This document shows positions 48,685 through 59,403 of a DNA stretch of 64,000 nt, piece after piece. The DNA is from Proteles cristata cristata (lineage: Eukaryota > Chordata > Mammalia > Carnivora > Hyaenidae), in the NCBI GenBank assembly GCA_017311185.1, contig JAESUZ010005169.1, positions 2,916,501-2,980,500 on the forward strand, given 5' to 3'. Both the position numbers and the translations under genes were made by a program. Below the pieces are notes generated by a model, which was not told where the DNA came from, did not search any database, and saw only the letters and a program-made list of their open reading frames with translations. Numbering within the stretch: the first letter of the stretch is position 1; each line of letters starts with the position of its first letter.

Positions 48685-49234
48685 AACAAAAATCTCACAA
48701 TCTAATCTCACAATCTCTACTAGCTATGAGGACTTCTTCTCCTGAGGACAACTATAAAACTAGAAAATTAACAAAACAGAAACAAACCAACACCTTCAAC
48801 TGTTTGAAGGCATAAGAGAATGAAGAATAAATCTAAGATTTGAGGGGGAGAGAAAAATGCCTCCTCCTTCCCCATATCCGCCCCATGTCATTTCCATCAT
48901 TTGTTGATTCTTGATGCAGAATTGTGCTGCTCAGCAGAAAGCAACAACCTAGAGGTTTCTCAAAAGCATCTAAAGTCCAGGGAAAAAATAAAACTGTATT
49001 GAGGCAACTAAAGTAAGATTTCGGACAAAGACAAAGTTTGGGACAAAGGACTACATATTAGGACCCGAGAAAAGAAAACTCACAGACATAGGTCTGACCT
49101 TTATGTAAAGTTAGACCATAATTTATTGTCAAATTCTAAGGGAGCAAAAAACAGCAACTAGCTTAAAGCTGGCTCATAGAGCTAAGGAGAGGAAACAATG
49201 GAATACATGGGCTTAATAAGGAACTGCATGTTGG
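48685..49234. other. No clear feature; small tandem duplication
   Basis: 'aatctcacaatct' is tandemly duplicated near 48691-48716. The A-rich remainder could be decayed L1 5' sequence but has no firm landmark. Confidence 0.35.
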
Positions 49235-49717
49235 CCTACATGCTAGGAATTCTTTTTTTTTTTTTAATGAAGTTTATTTATTTATTTAAAAAAATTTTAA
49301 ATGTTTTATTTATTTCCAGGAGAGAGAGAGAGAGACAGCGTGAGCAGGGGAGGGTCAGAGAGAGAGGGGAGTCACAGACTGAAACAGGGCTCCAGGCTCT
49401 GAGCTGGCAGTCAGCACAGAGCCCGACGCGGGGCTCGAACCCACGAACCGCGAGATCATGACCTAAGCGAAAGTCGCACGCTTAACCGACTAAGCCACCC
49501 AGGCGCCCCTATTTATTTATTTATTTTGAGAGAGAGAAGAGAAGAGAAGAGAAGAGAAGAGAGAATGAGCAGGGGAAGGGCAGAGAGAGAATCCAAAGCA
49601 GGCTCCCCAATATCTATGCAGAGACTGATTCAGGGCTTGAACTCATGAACCCTGAGATCATGAACTGAGCTGAAATCAAGAATTGGATGCTTAATCAACT
49701 GAGCCACCCTACATGCT
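49235..49717 (-). mobile_element. Nested SINEC: older minus-strand copy hosting a younger one
   Basis: The outer SINE runs from its T-rich tail (49252-49287) across the inner insertion to 'atcaactgagccacc' at 49707. It is bracketed by the duplication 'cctacatgct' (49235-49244 and 49708-49717). About ten bases of its tRNA-like 5' end are missing. A pentamer repeat (GAGAA/AGAAG type) expands its GA segment at 49529-49562. Confidence 0.88.
49288..49509 (-). mobile_element. SINEC, young subfamily, inserted in the tail of another SINE
   Basis: It is full length in reverse with intact landmarks: 'gcgcccc' at 49502-49508, 'gcaggggagggtcagagaga' and the tail 'aaatgttttatttatttcca'. The target was the outer SINE's 'tatttatttattt' tail, copies of which flank it on both sides. 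Confidence 0.94.
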
Positions 49718-49959
49718 GATATTTTTAATAGCTCCTTGATGAGATATAACCTAGTAGTAAGAGCAATTAGAATTAGACATGATACTTCTCTCTCCTCCTA
49801 CCTAAAATATTTTAAACAAATGCTACTGGTCATGAAATGACTGGTTTATTACCCTACTCTCTTTACCCATACCAGCACTAGCTTATCCTCGGAGACATGG
49901 TATCATTCAGAGGCTCTGTACTTTACTATATATGGTATCCAAAATTAAATGTAAAAATA
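49718..49959. other. No recognisable feature
   Basis: This is a short unique-looking stretch. Confidence 0.4.
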
Positions 49960-50530
49960 TAACTGGAAAACCTAAAGATCAAAAACCAACAGAAAATAAA
50001 AGACAAAATAAAGATACCTGAAATAGATTCAGATTTTGTATTTAGCAAACATGGACTTTCAAATAACTGCCTAATATGTTTAAGAATAGAAAGAAAGAAG
50101 AATAGATCTCACCAGAGAATCTCAAACAGTAAAAAGAGAATCAGATGGAAATTCTAAAATAAAAATATGAATACTAAAATGAAAAACTGAATAGATAGGT
50201 ATTAGAGAACAGACACAGCAGAAGATCAGAATTTTTTAAAAAAATTAATGGAAAATATGCAGAGCGAAGAAGAAGCAAAACATTGAAAAATACAGAAAAT
50301 AATATACTGATTATTGAATACAATGAAATGTTCTAGTATACAGTTGAGTAAAATCTTAAGCACTGATATAGGAAAGAGTGTCACAAGCAATATCTGAAGA
50401 GATACTGAAAGAGAATGTACTAACGTTATGAAAAACCTCTACACAAAAATTCAAGACCATGTAAGTGACAAGCAGAATAAACTACACATTAGCAGGCACC
50501 CAAACACCCACAGAATACAGTAAATAAAAG
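49960..50530 (+). mobile_element. L1M ORF1-region relic, plus strand
   Basis: 'tttagcaaacatggactttc' (50040-50059), 'cagatggaaattctaaaata' (50143-50162), 'aacagacacagcagaagatc' (50210-50229) and 'caagcagaataaactacaca' (50469-50488) follow the order of old mammalian L1 5'/ORF1 consensus. There is no open frame. Confidence 0.6.
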
Positions 50531-50733
50531 TAATTTTTTAATGCTCACTTATTTTTGAGAGAGAGAGAGTGGGCATAAGGACAGAGAGAGAGAGACAGAA
50601 ACAAAATCCGAAGAAGTCTCCAGGCTCTGAGCTGTCAGCACAGAGCTTGACACAGGGCTCAAACTTATGAATGGTGAGATTATGACCTGAGCCAAAGTGG
50701 AATGTTTAACTGACTGAGTCACCCAGGTGTCCC
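50531..50733 (-). mobile_element. SINEC, older copy, minus strand
   Basis: It runs from 'attttttaatgctcacttat' to 'gagtcacccaggtgtccc', with 'tctccaggctctgagctgtc' in the middle. Divergence is moderate. Confidence 0.93.
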
Positions 50734-50804
50734 ATATTAAAAAAAAAAAAAAAGTATTGAAAAATAAAGACCAATAAATAAAACTTACAAATAGGCAGAT
50801 TAAA

Positions 50805-50846
50805 GATATATATATATATAGATATATATATCTTTATATACACATT

Positions 50847-50878
<32 letters not shown>

Positions 50879-50922
50879 CATTTGTATTTATATATATTTG
50901 TATATATATGTGTATATATATA

Positions 50923-50970
<48 letters not shown>
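50805..50970. repeat. (TA)n/(TG)n compound microsatellite
   Basis: Alternating TA and TG blocks span about 165 bases, including uninterrupted TA runs at 50857-50878 and 50933-50966. Peptides of alternating Tyr and Ile on both strands are artefacts of the repeat. Confidence 0.95.
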
Positions 50971-50971
<1 letters not shown>

Positions 50972-50999
50972 TTATTTCAAAGGATGGCACATTTTTTGT

Positions 51000-51376
51000 C
51001 AGAATTTCTAGAGTTAGACTGTTATATAGAATGGTATCTTAAAAGTGGTGAAAATATTAGGAAATACAAGACTTCAATACCCAATTAGAATATCCCTCCT
51101 TCTAAAGCACTGAATCTAAAACTTTTGCCCAGTTGGATGATATCACTAAATTGCAAATAATTCAATTTTATATCCATGCCAGGTTATTACCACACACATT
51201 CCCCCAGATTCCTGTCTATACAAATTTGAAAAATCATACAATTCTTTTCATGTTTATCTCAGCCTCTCGTGAATCACACTTTGTACTTTACTCTCTGAGG
51301 CCTGCTAGGATATGAGTCTAGTGATGAGTCTCTTTTTACTCTAGAAGCAAAAAGAGGTTGACAATATGATTAAATA
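51000..51376. other. No recognisable feature
   Basis: This is unique-looking sequence, and the short ORF has no similarity that I recognise. Confidence 0.4.
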
Positions 51377-51392
51377 AAGAATTAAATAAAAA

Positions 51393-51571
51393 GGGGCGCC
51401 TGGGTGGCTCAGTCGGTTAAACGTCCAACTTCAGCTCAGGTCATGATCTCGCGGTTCGTGGGTTCGAGCCCCCCATCGGGATCTGTGCTAACAGCCAGCT
51501 CAGAGCCTGGAAACTGCTTCGGATTCTGTGTCTCCCTCTCTCTCTGACCCTCCCCTTCTCCCCTTCTCACG

Positions 51572-51605
<34 letters not shown>

Positions 51606-51620
51606 AATAAATTTATAAAA
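51393..51620 (+). mobile_element. SINEC, fairly young, plus strand
   Basis: It has a complete head 'ggggcgcctgggtggctcag', an intact B box 'ggttcgagccc' and the intermediate marker 'aacagccagctcagagcc'. The CT segment is expanded and contains a small duplication ('cttctcccc'). The flanks 'aagaattaaataaa' and 'aaggattaaataaa' (51377-51390 and 51621-51634) differ by one base. Confidence 0.95.
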
Positions 51621-52009
51621 AAGGATTAAATAAAGAAGTTAAAAACACAACTTAGGGAATGATCTAGCATTTTAAGATGCATACTCTTGTACATATTTGT
51701 ATTTTGAAAAATACATTCCAAATAATAATTAATACTTATATAAATTTTCTGAGAAATTTATTTTTTAAATTATGATTCATTTCAATATTATATTTGCTAA
51801 CAGTGAACACAACTTGTGTACAAAAGCTATAAGAATAAAAAGTCATATATATACCCTCTTTATATAATAAAAATTATTTTAGCAGATAATATAAATATCT
51901 GCCATATATTTTGAGTTATACAACATTACCACATAGAGGGAAATGTAGAGATTTAGACTTAGACTTAGTGGGTTTCCAGAGACACAGAAATTGATTGTAT
52001 ATACATATA

Positions 52010-52165
52010 TTTAGTGTGTATATATATATATATATATATACTAAGCATATAGTTACATAGAGTTATATATAAATGTATATATATATACACACTGTATATA
52101 TAAAGTTATATATAATCGTTATTTATATATAGTTATATGTAAATAATATTTTATATATACATAAG
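52010..52165. repeat. TA-rich microsatellite block
   Basis: (TA)n runs at 52019-52040 are followed by imperfect 'tatataaagttatatata' units. The composition is nearly pure A+T. Confidence 0.85.
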
Positions 52166-52363
52166 TATATGTATGTGTAAATTTTTAGTTGCCCTTGAAT
52201 GGAAAGGCTCAGCTTAGAGGGAGTGATTCATCACTAAGAATATTGAAATAAAGGCTGATGGACCTTTTGTGAAAAATGTCAATGGGTAGATCATGGATCC
52301 AGCTGAACTAATTTTCACAAATAGATTTTGCTTTTTTCCCTAGTTCTTATTTCTTTTTGTCTT

Positions 52364-52371
52364 CTCTCTCT

Positions 52372-52402
<31 letters not shown>
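52364..52402. repeat. (CT)n microsatellite
   Basis: This is an uninterrupted or nearly uninterrupted CT run not attached to a SINE body. Confidence 0.9.
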
Positions 52403-52408
<6 letters not shown>

Positions 52409-52580
52409 TTCCAAGTTAGGTAAGGCAGTAGCTCCTATTATTATAGGGCTGCAGAAAGCATTGGACCTATATTGATAGCATAACATACACTCATATCCAA
52501 CAATTCATTCAGACATGAAATAGAAAATGTTGATTCAACCTTGGCAAAAGAGAGAAGATTATATATATATATATATATTT

Positions 52581-52799
52581 TAATATTTTTTATTTATTTC
52601 TAGGAGAGAGAGAGAGAGAGAGAGAGACAGCGTGAGCAGGGGAGTGTCAGAGAGAGAGGGAGTCACAGACTGAAATAGGCTCCAGGCTCTGAGCCGGCAG
52701 TCAGCACAGAGCCCGACGCGGGGCTCGAACCCACGAACGGCGAGATCATGACCTAAGCGAAAGTGGGACGCTTAACCGACTAAGCCACCTAGGCGCCCC
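52581..52799 (-). mobile_element. SINEC, young subfamily, minus strand
   Basis: This is a full-length reverse copy with 'gagccggcagtcagcacaga', 'gcgaaagtgggacgcttaac' and the terminal 'ggcgcccc'. It inserted into a TA tract: TA runs flank both sides (52560-52579, 52801-52816), so the target duplication cannot be delimited exactly. Confidence 0.95.
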
Positions 52800-55162
52800 G
52801 TGATAATATATATATTTTGAAACATCTAATACAGTTTTCATTGAGGAGAGGACAAATGAAAATGGGTTTAAATCAAATCATGCTGGACCACAGTAAGCAA
52901 AATATCTGGATAACAATAACATTGGATCTGGAATTTCATTCCCTAAATTGTCACACAACTAGATTATAAACTGGGGATAGTAACATAATATAATTGAGTA
53001 GCATTCTTGGGTTTTTTTTTAAATGTAAAGTCTGACTTAAAGTCATGGCAGAAAGATTATCACATGCCTTTCATAACAATTCATATGTTTTGTGCAAGTT
53101 TAGTTTTAAGAAATAGTTTATCTCTACAGATAAATTTTCATATTTTCTACGGTCATAAATAATTACCAAAAAGTCAACAACACAAAACAATACCTCCTGA
53201 AATGCAAAGAAGGGGGGTACATATGAGATGTAGTATAATGGTATACTTTATAGATCTCATCTTTTCTTTGGTCAGTATTGTAAAAAAAGAAGCTTTATTG
53301 GAGTATATTTCAGCTTTTTGCAATCCAATAATAGATACCACTAGGCATATTTTCACTTACTCAAGCATTTCTTTGTGTTCAATCTTAGTGCTTCTTTATG
53401 CTTCATTTCAGTGAATTTAGGACTAAAGTCACAATAGGCAACAACGCTATGTCTCTTGGGGAATGTTGGTGCTGTTCAATAATAAGTGCTCATATAGTTC
53501 TTTTTCATGGTGAAAACATCTGGGAGAATATGGCTTCGGAATCCTTTCCAATGTTCCAAGTAAATAACAGCTTGAAGACTTTACCCAAGGAAAAAAACAT
53601 ACACAAACACACCTCAGGCAAAGAGTAAGATGTGTCAGTGTCTTTGCATTTTACTATGGCTTTGCATCACATTTATGAAGACATAATAAATAGTCGTAAT
53701 AGAAAAGAGGTAGTTAGAATAAAATAAAGTGGTCCATCAAGTACTCAGCTCAAGTTTATTACTGCAATGGACCTGGGTTATAATTACCAACAGAGGAGAG
53801 AATAACTATAACTTATTTTTATGTAAAAAGCATATTATACTAAGCCAACATAATAACACAGTTTTTATGAACCACAATAATTACACCAAAGAATCATACA
53901 AGTACATTTTCCTAAAAGAAGAAGGTAGGTGTTGATAAGCTACTATAGAATTTTACAATTGCAATGAACAAAAATAATTGTCATGGCAAAATAATAAAAG
54001 TGCATTAACTTTTGTTGCAATGCTTGAGAATGATTAAATAATAAAATTAAAGAATACTTATTAAATGATAAAAAGGTTTTGTATCATGTTTAATGTCTTT
54101 ACTTTTAAATGACTTTTTTTCACAGAAGTTGTTTATATATGCAAAGTTGTTTATTATCTTATACTAGTTGTTTGTGGGAGATCATTCCTGCTTCTAGGAA
54201 TAATTTTCTATAATACTTTAGCAAATTAATATAGGAGAAAATGACTTTTAGGTGAGTATAAATTTAAATATCTACTTTATAAAACTCTAATTAAGATTTG
54301 ATCTCAAGCCATTATGATTTTATCACTATATTTGATTTTACATTTGGAGCTTATAGAAAAGTCAAATCTTATCACCAGTTATTTAATGTCTGCTAACTAA
54401 TTAAAGCATATTTTATTAATTCATATTTGAATGAAAATGGAAGACTTAAAAAAGAACACAGGGTCAGGGAAATGTCTAATAGGAGCAAGCCACAATACAG
54501 GGACAACATGTAGAGAGATATGACTTCATGTGAAGACTATTATACAAATTCTTGGCCATACATTGATAGGCCATATTGATCATGAAGACAACCACTGATA
54601 CAAAGTAGTTGAATATACTGAGTAATAAACAAGGAGTTTAATTTATTTAATAAATAAATACAAGTAGGAATAAAATATATTCTATTTAAATTTAATTATC
54701 CGTAAGGCCTTTTCTCAGCAGGGAGATGATTGAAGACCTAGACATGATTATTACATAAATGAGAGCACTATCTAGACAATTTTGAAACCATTAAATGTAG
54801 GGAAGTCCTGGGATAGAATTTGGAAGATGCATAAAATACCTAAAATATCTTGGAAAATGGCTGGGGACTGAGTGCATTGAGAATACCGGGGTAAGGCACT
54901 GGTCTGTTTTAGGAGTCCATCAGCAGCTTCCCCTGGGAGGTGATACAATGTGTTCTTCTGCTGGGTTTCAGGAGTTGGGTTTTGTGTACCTGTATATTAT
55001 TTCCCTAATATCTGCGGAAGTTGCTACATTGACTCCACCTTCTGGTCCTTGTCTCTGGGGAAGAGGCCCTATCCAAAAACGCAAAACATGGGGGGCAACA
55101 GCCATAGCTGGGGTGTACAGTTTAATTAGAGTGGAAACATACCTTCACAATTATTAGTATTT
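52800..55162. other. No gene recognised
   Basis: This is 2.36 kb of AT-rich sequence. The 54880-55150 part is more GC-balanced and might be an old LTR, but I see no diagnostic end. ORFs of 60-76 codons have no recognised similarity. Confidence 0.4.
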
Positions 55163-55363
55163 CTTTTTTTTTTAAGTTTATTTAGTTATTATGAGGAGAG
55201 AAAGAAAATGTGAGCAAGGGAGAGGAAAAGACAGGGAGAGAGAGAAAATCACAGCAGGCTCTGCACTATCAGTGCACGGCTCTCAAATTCACAAACCCCA
55301 AGACTGTGAACTGAGCCAAAATCAAGAGTAAAATGCTTAACCAACAGAGCCACTCAGGCACTC
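55163..55363 (-). mobile_element. SINEC, older copy, minus strand
   Basis: It has the 'ttttaagtttatttagttat' tail side, a shortened middle ('gcaggctctgcactatcagt') and the terminal 'gagccactcaggcactcc'. It is well diverged and shortened. Confidence 0.9.
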
Positions 55364-56514
55364 CTAATATTCCATTACTAAAGGTTTTTGTATATTTAAA
55401 TACAATCAACATGAGGACATATGGCACATTACACTTTTACTGACTCAATTATCTCAATGCCTCATACCACTAGATCAACAGAAATAACATTATAGCAATA
55501 GCAAAATAGTATCATTTCAAGGAAGTAGACATACACTCAAAGTACTTTAAAGTATCCATATACTGTTTTTACTGCCTGTACAGCTTCTAAAGTTTTCCAA
55601 AGGTGGAAAGGCAACAGTTATTGAGGCAGAAATGGTGAGGAGTGAAACATTTTGGATTGTGTCTGTACCTCCCCTCCCCCCCACACACAGCCTGATGAGT
55701 TAGTGAGTTGGTGAAACAGATCACATAGAAATACCACTGTGTATTTGATTCCAGTTAGTATACTGCAAATAATAACCTCATTGCTTTCCACATTTATGAA
55801 AAAGAAGCTAATTAAGTCTTTATATAGTCCATCTACATTTCCAACCATGATTCTCTTCTCTTCTGACTATATAAATTTATTCTCCCCCATTTTATCCATT
55901 TTCTCATTTCAGATTCATTAAAAGCTTTGAATACACAAGCCAACATTCATTTTCACAACTGGGAATTCTTTAGAGAAACACAATATTACTTTATTTTCTT
56001 GCTTCACCAGTGATGCTGCTGCCCTGCCTATTTTAACAAAACATCTTCCTTGTGAAAGGAATATGGGAGGGAAAAATGCTCTTGAACAAAAAAAAAAAAA
56101 AAAAGACTAAGAAAATTTGTACAGATGATTATGTGTGTGGAACACAATATTTCCTTGACTACAATCAGGATTGTAAATGAGTGTCACTACTTGATGCTAG
56201 GAACTATTTAAAACTATTTTAAATACATTTTCCCAAAAGTCTTCCTTTTATCTCTTTTTTCTATGTGTGATTAAATCATTTACGCTAGTGCCTAAATACC
56301 AGATCCTATAGTAACATTTGCTACAAATGTTTTTAATTTTATCAAAAGAAACTTATTCAAAGGAATAGTGGACTTGTTTTACAATTATTTAGATCCATCA
56401 ATTTATGATTTCTACAGAGCAGAACGTGAAAACCAGAAACTGTATTTCATATCAGTATAAACAAGAATGATCTTCATTAACATTATATTTGTCTACACAT
56501 CTAAAAAGAAATGA
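55364..56514. other. No recognisable feature
   Basis: This is AT-rich sequence with a C-rich patch at 55671-55688 and a poly(A) run at 56089-56104. I recognise no gene or transposon. Confidence 0.45.
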
Positions 56515-56724
56515 GGGAGCACCTGGGTGGCTCAGTCAGGTAAGCATCTGACTTCTGCTCAGGTCATGATCTCACAGTTTGTGGGTTCAAGCCCCACATT
56601 GGGCTCTATGCTGACAGCTCAGACTCTGGAGACCGCTTAGGATACAGTGTCTCCCTCTCTCCCTGCACCTCCCCAACTCATACTTTGTTTTTCTCTCTCA
56701 AAAATTAATAAAAATTTTAAAAAA
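56515..56724 (+). mobile_element. SINEC, older copy, plus strand
   Basis: The head is 'gagcacctgggtggctcagt', the B box 'gggttcaagcccc' (56583-56595), the tail 'aaaattaataaaaatttt'. Confidence 0.94.
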
Positions 56725-56761
56725 GGAAACCAAGAGTTTCAGAATTGAAAATAATATATTT

Positions 56762-57480
56762 TGTTCATTATTTCAACAAACATTTATTGAAGACCAACCT
56801 TAGCATGCACTTTCTTAAATTCTGGAAATAGCAGTGAACAAATTGACATGGGGGGGGGGGAGGGTAGACATCTCTTCCTATAGAGAGTGAAACAGATGTT
56901 AGATAAATAGAATACTCCAGACAGCTATAAACATTTAGGAGACAAGTCAAGCAAAGGAAGCATGGATTTTGGAATAAAGGCAAGAGTTCAAATTTGAACA
57001 AATATGTGACAGTACTGAGAAAGGTGACTGGGAGTACAGCTGAAGACAGTATCCAGGCAGAAGAAACATGTGGGTATAGCCAGAGGCTAATGTGGCTGGA
57101 AAGAAGAAAAAAGGGGACTAGGCTATGAGGTCAGAAAGATAAAAAGGGTTTTAATAATTTGACTGAAACGGGGTATTATTACAGGTCTGTAAGAAAAATA
57201 ATCATATTCAAACTATATTTTCTCAGAATCACTCCATTGTTGACCTGAGATGAGAAGCAAGGATTGGGGTTGATGAGAGGAGGTATGGGAAGAGACCTCA
57301 TTAAGAGCCTCTCATGATAATCTGGAGAAATGACAAGACGACTTATACTCTGGTGATGGCAATAAGGTCGTGGAAAGTAGCCAAATTATGATTAGATTTT
57401 GAATTGCCTCATGAAATAACAAAAATAAGGCTAATGAACCACCTAAATTCTTGAGCAAAGAATTCAAATATAAAGGTGAT
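56762..57480 (-). mobile_element. L2 LINE fossil, minus strand (long)
   Basis: It begins with the reversed L2 terminus 'tttcaacaaacatttattga' (56771-56790), then 'gaaatagcagtgaacaaatt' (56824-56843), 'ggctaatgtggctggaaaga' (57085-57104) and 'tcactccattgttgacctga' (57230-57249). At about 0.7 kb it is one of the two longest L2 remnants here. A G10-type run at 56851-56860 interrupts it. Confidence 0.7.
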
Positions 57481-57487
57481 GAGGCCA

Positions 57488-57699
57488 GGGGCACCTGGGT
57501 GGCTCAGTCAGTTGAGCATCTGACTACAGCTCAGGTCATGATCTCATGGTTTCTGGGTTCGAATTGGCATCGGGCTCTGTGCTGACAGCCCAGAGCTTGG
57601 AGCCTGCTTCTGATTCTGTGTCTCCCTCTCTCTCTACCCCTCCCCTGCTCATGCTGTCTCTGTCTCTCTCTCAAAAATAAATAAACATTAAAACAAATT
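57488..57699 (+). mobile_element. SINEC, plus strand
   Basis: This is a full-length copy except for a ~5-base loss after the B box ('gggttcgaattggcatcggg'). The flanks 'aaaggtgatgaggcc' (57472-57486) and 'aaagctgacgaggcc' (57700-57714) are a target duplication with two changes. Confidence 0.95.
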
Positions 57700-57863
57700 A
57701 AAGCTGACGAGGCCTAGGAAGAAAGAAATGATGTCCAGCTTTGTCTCTAAGAAGCACATAGCGAAGAGAGGAAATATCTGTTCCAACCCCACTGCCAATC
57801 TCACAATCAGATACAAATATACACTGGCACAGGATACCAGTCCGACTCATAAGAGTTCCCGTT

Positions 57864-58065
57864 GGGGCGCCTGGGTGGCTCAGTTGGTTAAGCCACTGAC
57901 TTCAGCTCAGATCATTATCTCTGGTTCGTGAGTTCAAACCTCACATGGGGCTCTGTGCTGACAGCTCAGAACCTGGAGCCTGCTTTGGATTCTCTGTCTC
58001 CCTCTCTCTACCCCTCCTCTACTCGTGCTCTGTCTCTCAAAAATAAATAAATGTTAAAAAAAAAA
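57864..58065 (+). mobile_element. SINEC, plus strand, left arm of an inverted pair
   Basis: 'ggggcgcctgggtggctcag' to 'aaaaataaataaatgttaaa'. The flanks share 'aagagttc' (57851-57858 and around 58065-58072). It faces the minus-strand SINE at 58109 across 43 bases. Confidence 0.95.
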
Positions 58066-58108
58066 GAGTTCTCCATTTTCCTACATTTTTCTTGACTTAA
58101 ACTATTTT

Positions 58109-58318
58109 TTTAATGTTTTATTTCTGAGAAAGAGACAGACAGACAGCATGAGCAAGGAAGGGTCAGAGAGAGGGGGAGACACAGAATCTGAAGCAGGCTC
58201 CAGGCTCTGAGCTGTCAGCACAGAGCCTGACATTGGGCTTGAACCCATGAACTGAACCGTGAGATCATGACATGAGCCAAAGTCAGACGCTCAACTGACT
58301 GAGCCACCCAGGTGCCCC
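58109..58318 (-). mobile_element. SINEC, minus strand, right arm of an inverted pair
   Basis: It is full length in reverse with the terminal 'gagccacccaggtgcccc'. The target duplication 'taaactatttt' is exact (58098-58108 and 58319-58329). It is tail-to-tail with the preceding SINE. Confidence 0.95.
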
Positions 58319-58329
58319 TAAACTATTTT

Positions 58330-58720
58330 CATTAAAGCACAGTGTACACAAAAATGGAATAAACATACATTTATACCGTTCAATAGATTTTTACAAGGAA
58401 AGGCACTATGTAGCCACCACTCAGACCAAACAATAGAAAATACCACCACTCAAGTATCTGTCCTCTTTTCTAGACATTTTACCTCCAAATTGACAAGTTT
58501 TTATTATAGCACATTAATTTTACCTATTTTCATACACTATATACAGGTATGTACTCTTTTCTGTCTGTTGTTTCTGCTCAACATTTTATCTGTGAGATTC
58601 ATCCATTCCAGAGTATAACATAATTTGTATATTTTCATAGTAAATAATATCTATTGTATGAATATACCACAATACATTAACTCCTTCTATGGTTGATATT
58701 TGGGTTCACTACAGTGGATT
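58330..58720 (-). mobile_element. L1M 3' fragment, minus strand
   Basis: 'gtagccaccactcagaccaa' (58411-58430), 'gtttctgctcaacattttat' (58570-58589), 'gtgagattcatccattccag' (58592-58611) and 'atgaatataccacaatacat' (58657-58677) are reversed landmarks of old L1 3' UTR/ORF2 end. It is non-coding. Confidence 0.72.
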
Positions 58721-59403
58721 AAGTTCTGAAAATGGAGATGTTGGATTTATGAAAATTCATCAGTGATTTTTCCTGATTTTAAATGTATTGTATATTAAGG
58801 TATACAAAAAATACACCAAATGAATATGAGGTAATGAAAAAAAAACTGAGGAAAATATTTGTAGCACTGATTCTAAGATGCTATTATTCTTAATATATGA
58901 TTTTATTATGTCCAATGAAAATCTAAGCATACAACTCCATGACTGAAAATAGTGGAGGGTTCTGCTAAGCTTCATTTAAAAGTAAAGTGGCTCAACAAAA
59001 AGATGCAGGTGAGACCAAAATGGAATTAATCCCTACCACTTCCACTGATAGATTCAGAAAGTAAATAAAGCAGTGCTCCCTCCTTTATCCTATCGAGGTT
59101 TGCTAATATTCCCAGTTCCTGGAGATAAATACTAGCAAGAGTTGACTGCAGGAAAAGCAGGAATTCTCAAATTTCCAGTCTGGCTGGGAACCTTTTGGGT
59201 CAGGGGAAACAATTTAGTCAAAAGTTAGTTTGGCAAGTTTCATATTCTTCTAGGTGGTTATTTGATGATTTTCTGACAAGTGGCTTCACCATGCTAGAGC
59301 AGAGAGGAAAGTGAGATAGAATTAAAAGAACTGAGTATTGGTCTGCTCAATCTATGCCTGGATCTAATTCAACAAATCCAATATTCACCTAGAAATATCA
59401 ACT
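58721..59403. other. No recognisable feature
   Basis: This is unique-looking sequence with no gene. It ends at an abrupt junction with the L1. Confidence 0.45.

Larger units (their letters stand above)
51635..52580. other. AT-rich sequence with two microsatellites, no gene
   Basis: Apart from the TA block (52010-52165) and the CT block (52364-52402) nothing is recognised. The right end, a TA run at 52560-52579, borders the next SINE. Confidence 0.5.

Noticed and set aside
50706..51088. ORFs of 64-94 codons rich in Tyr and Ile
   Set aside because: They are translations of the (TA)n/(TG)n repeat and appear on both strands.
54880..55150. GC-balanced patch that might be an old LTR or exon
   Set aside because: I saw no diagnostic LTR termini, no convincing splice sites and no protein similarity.
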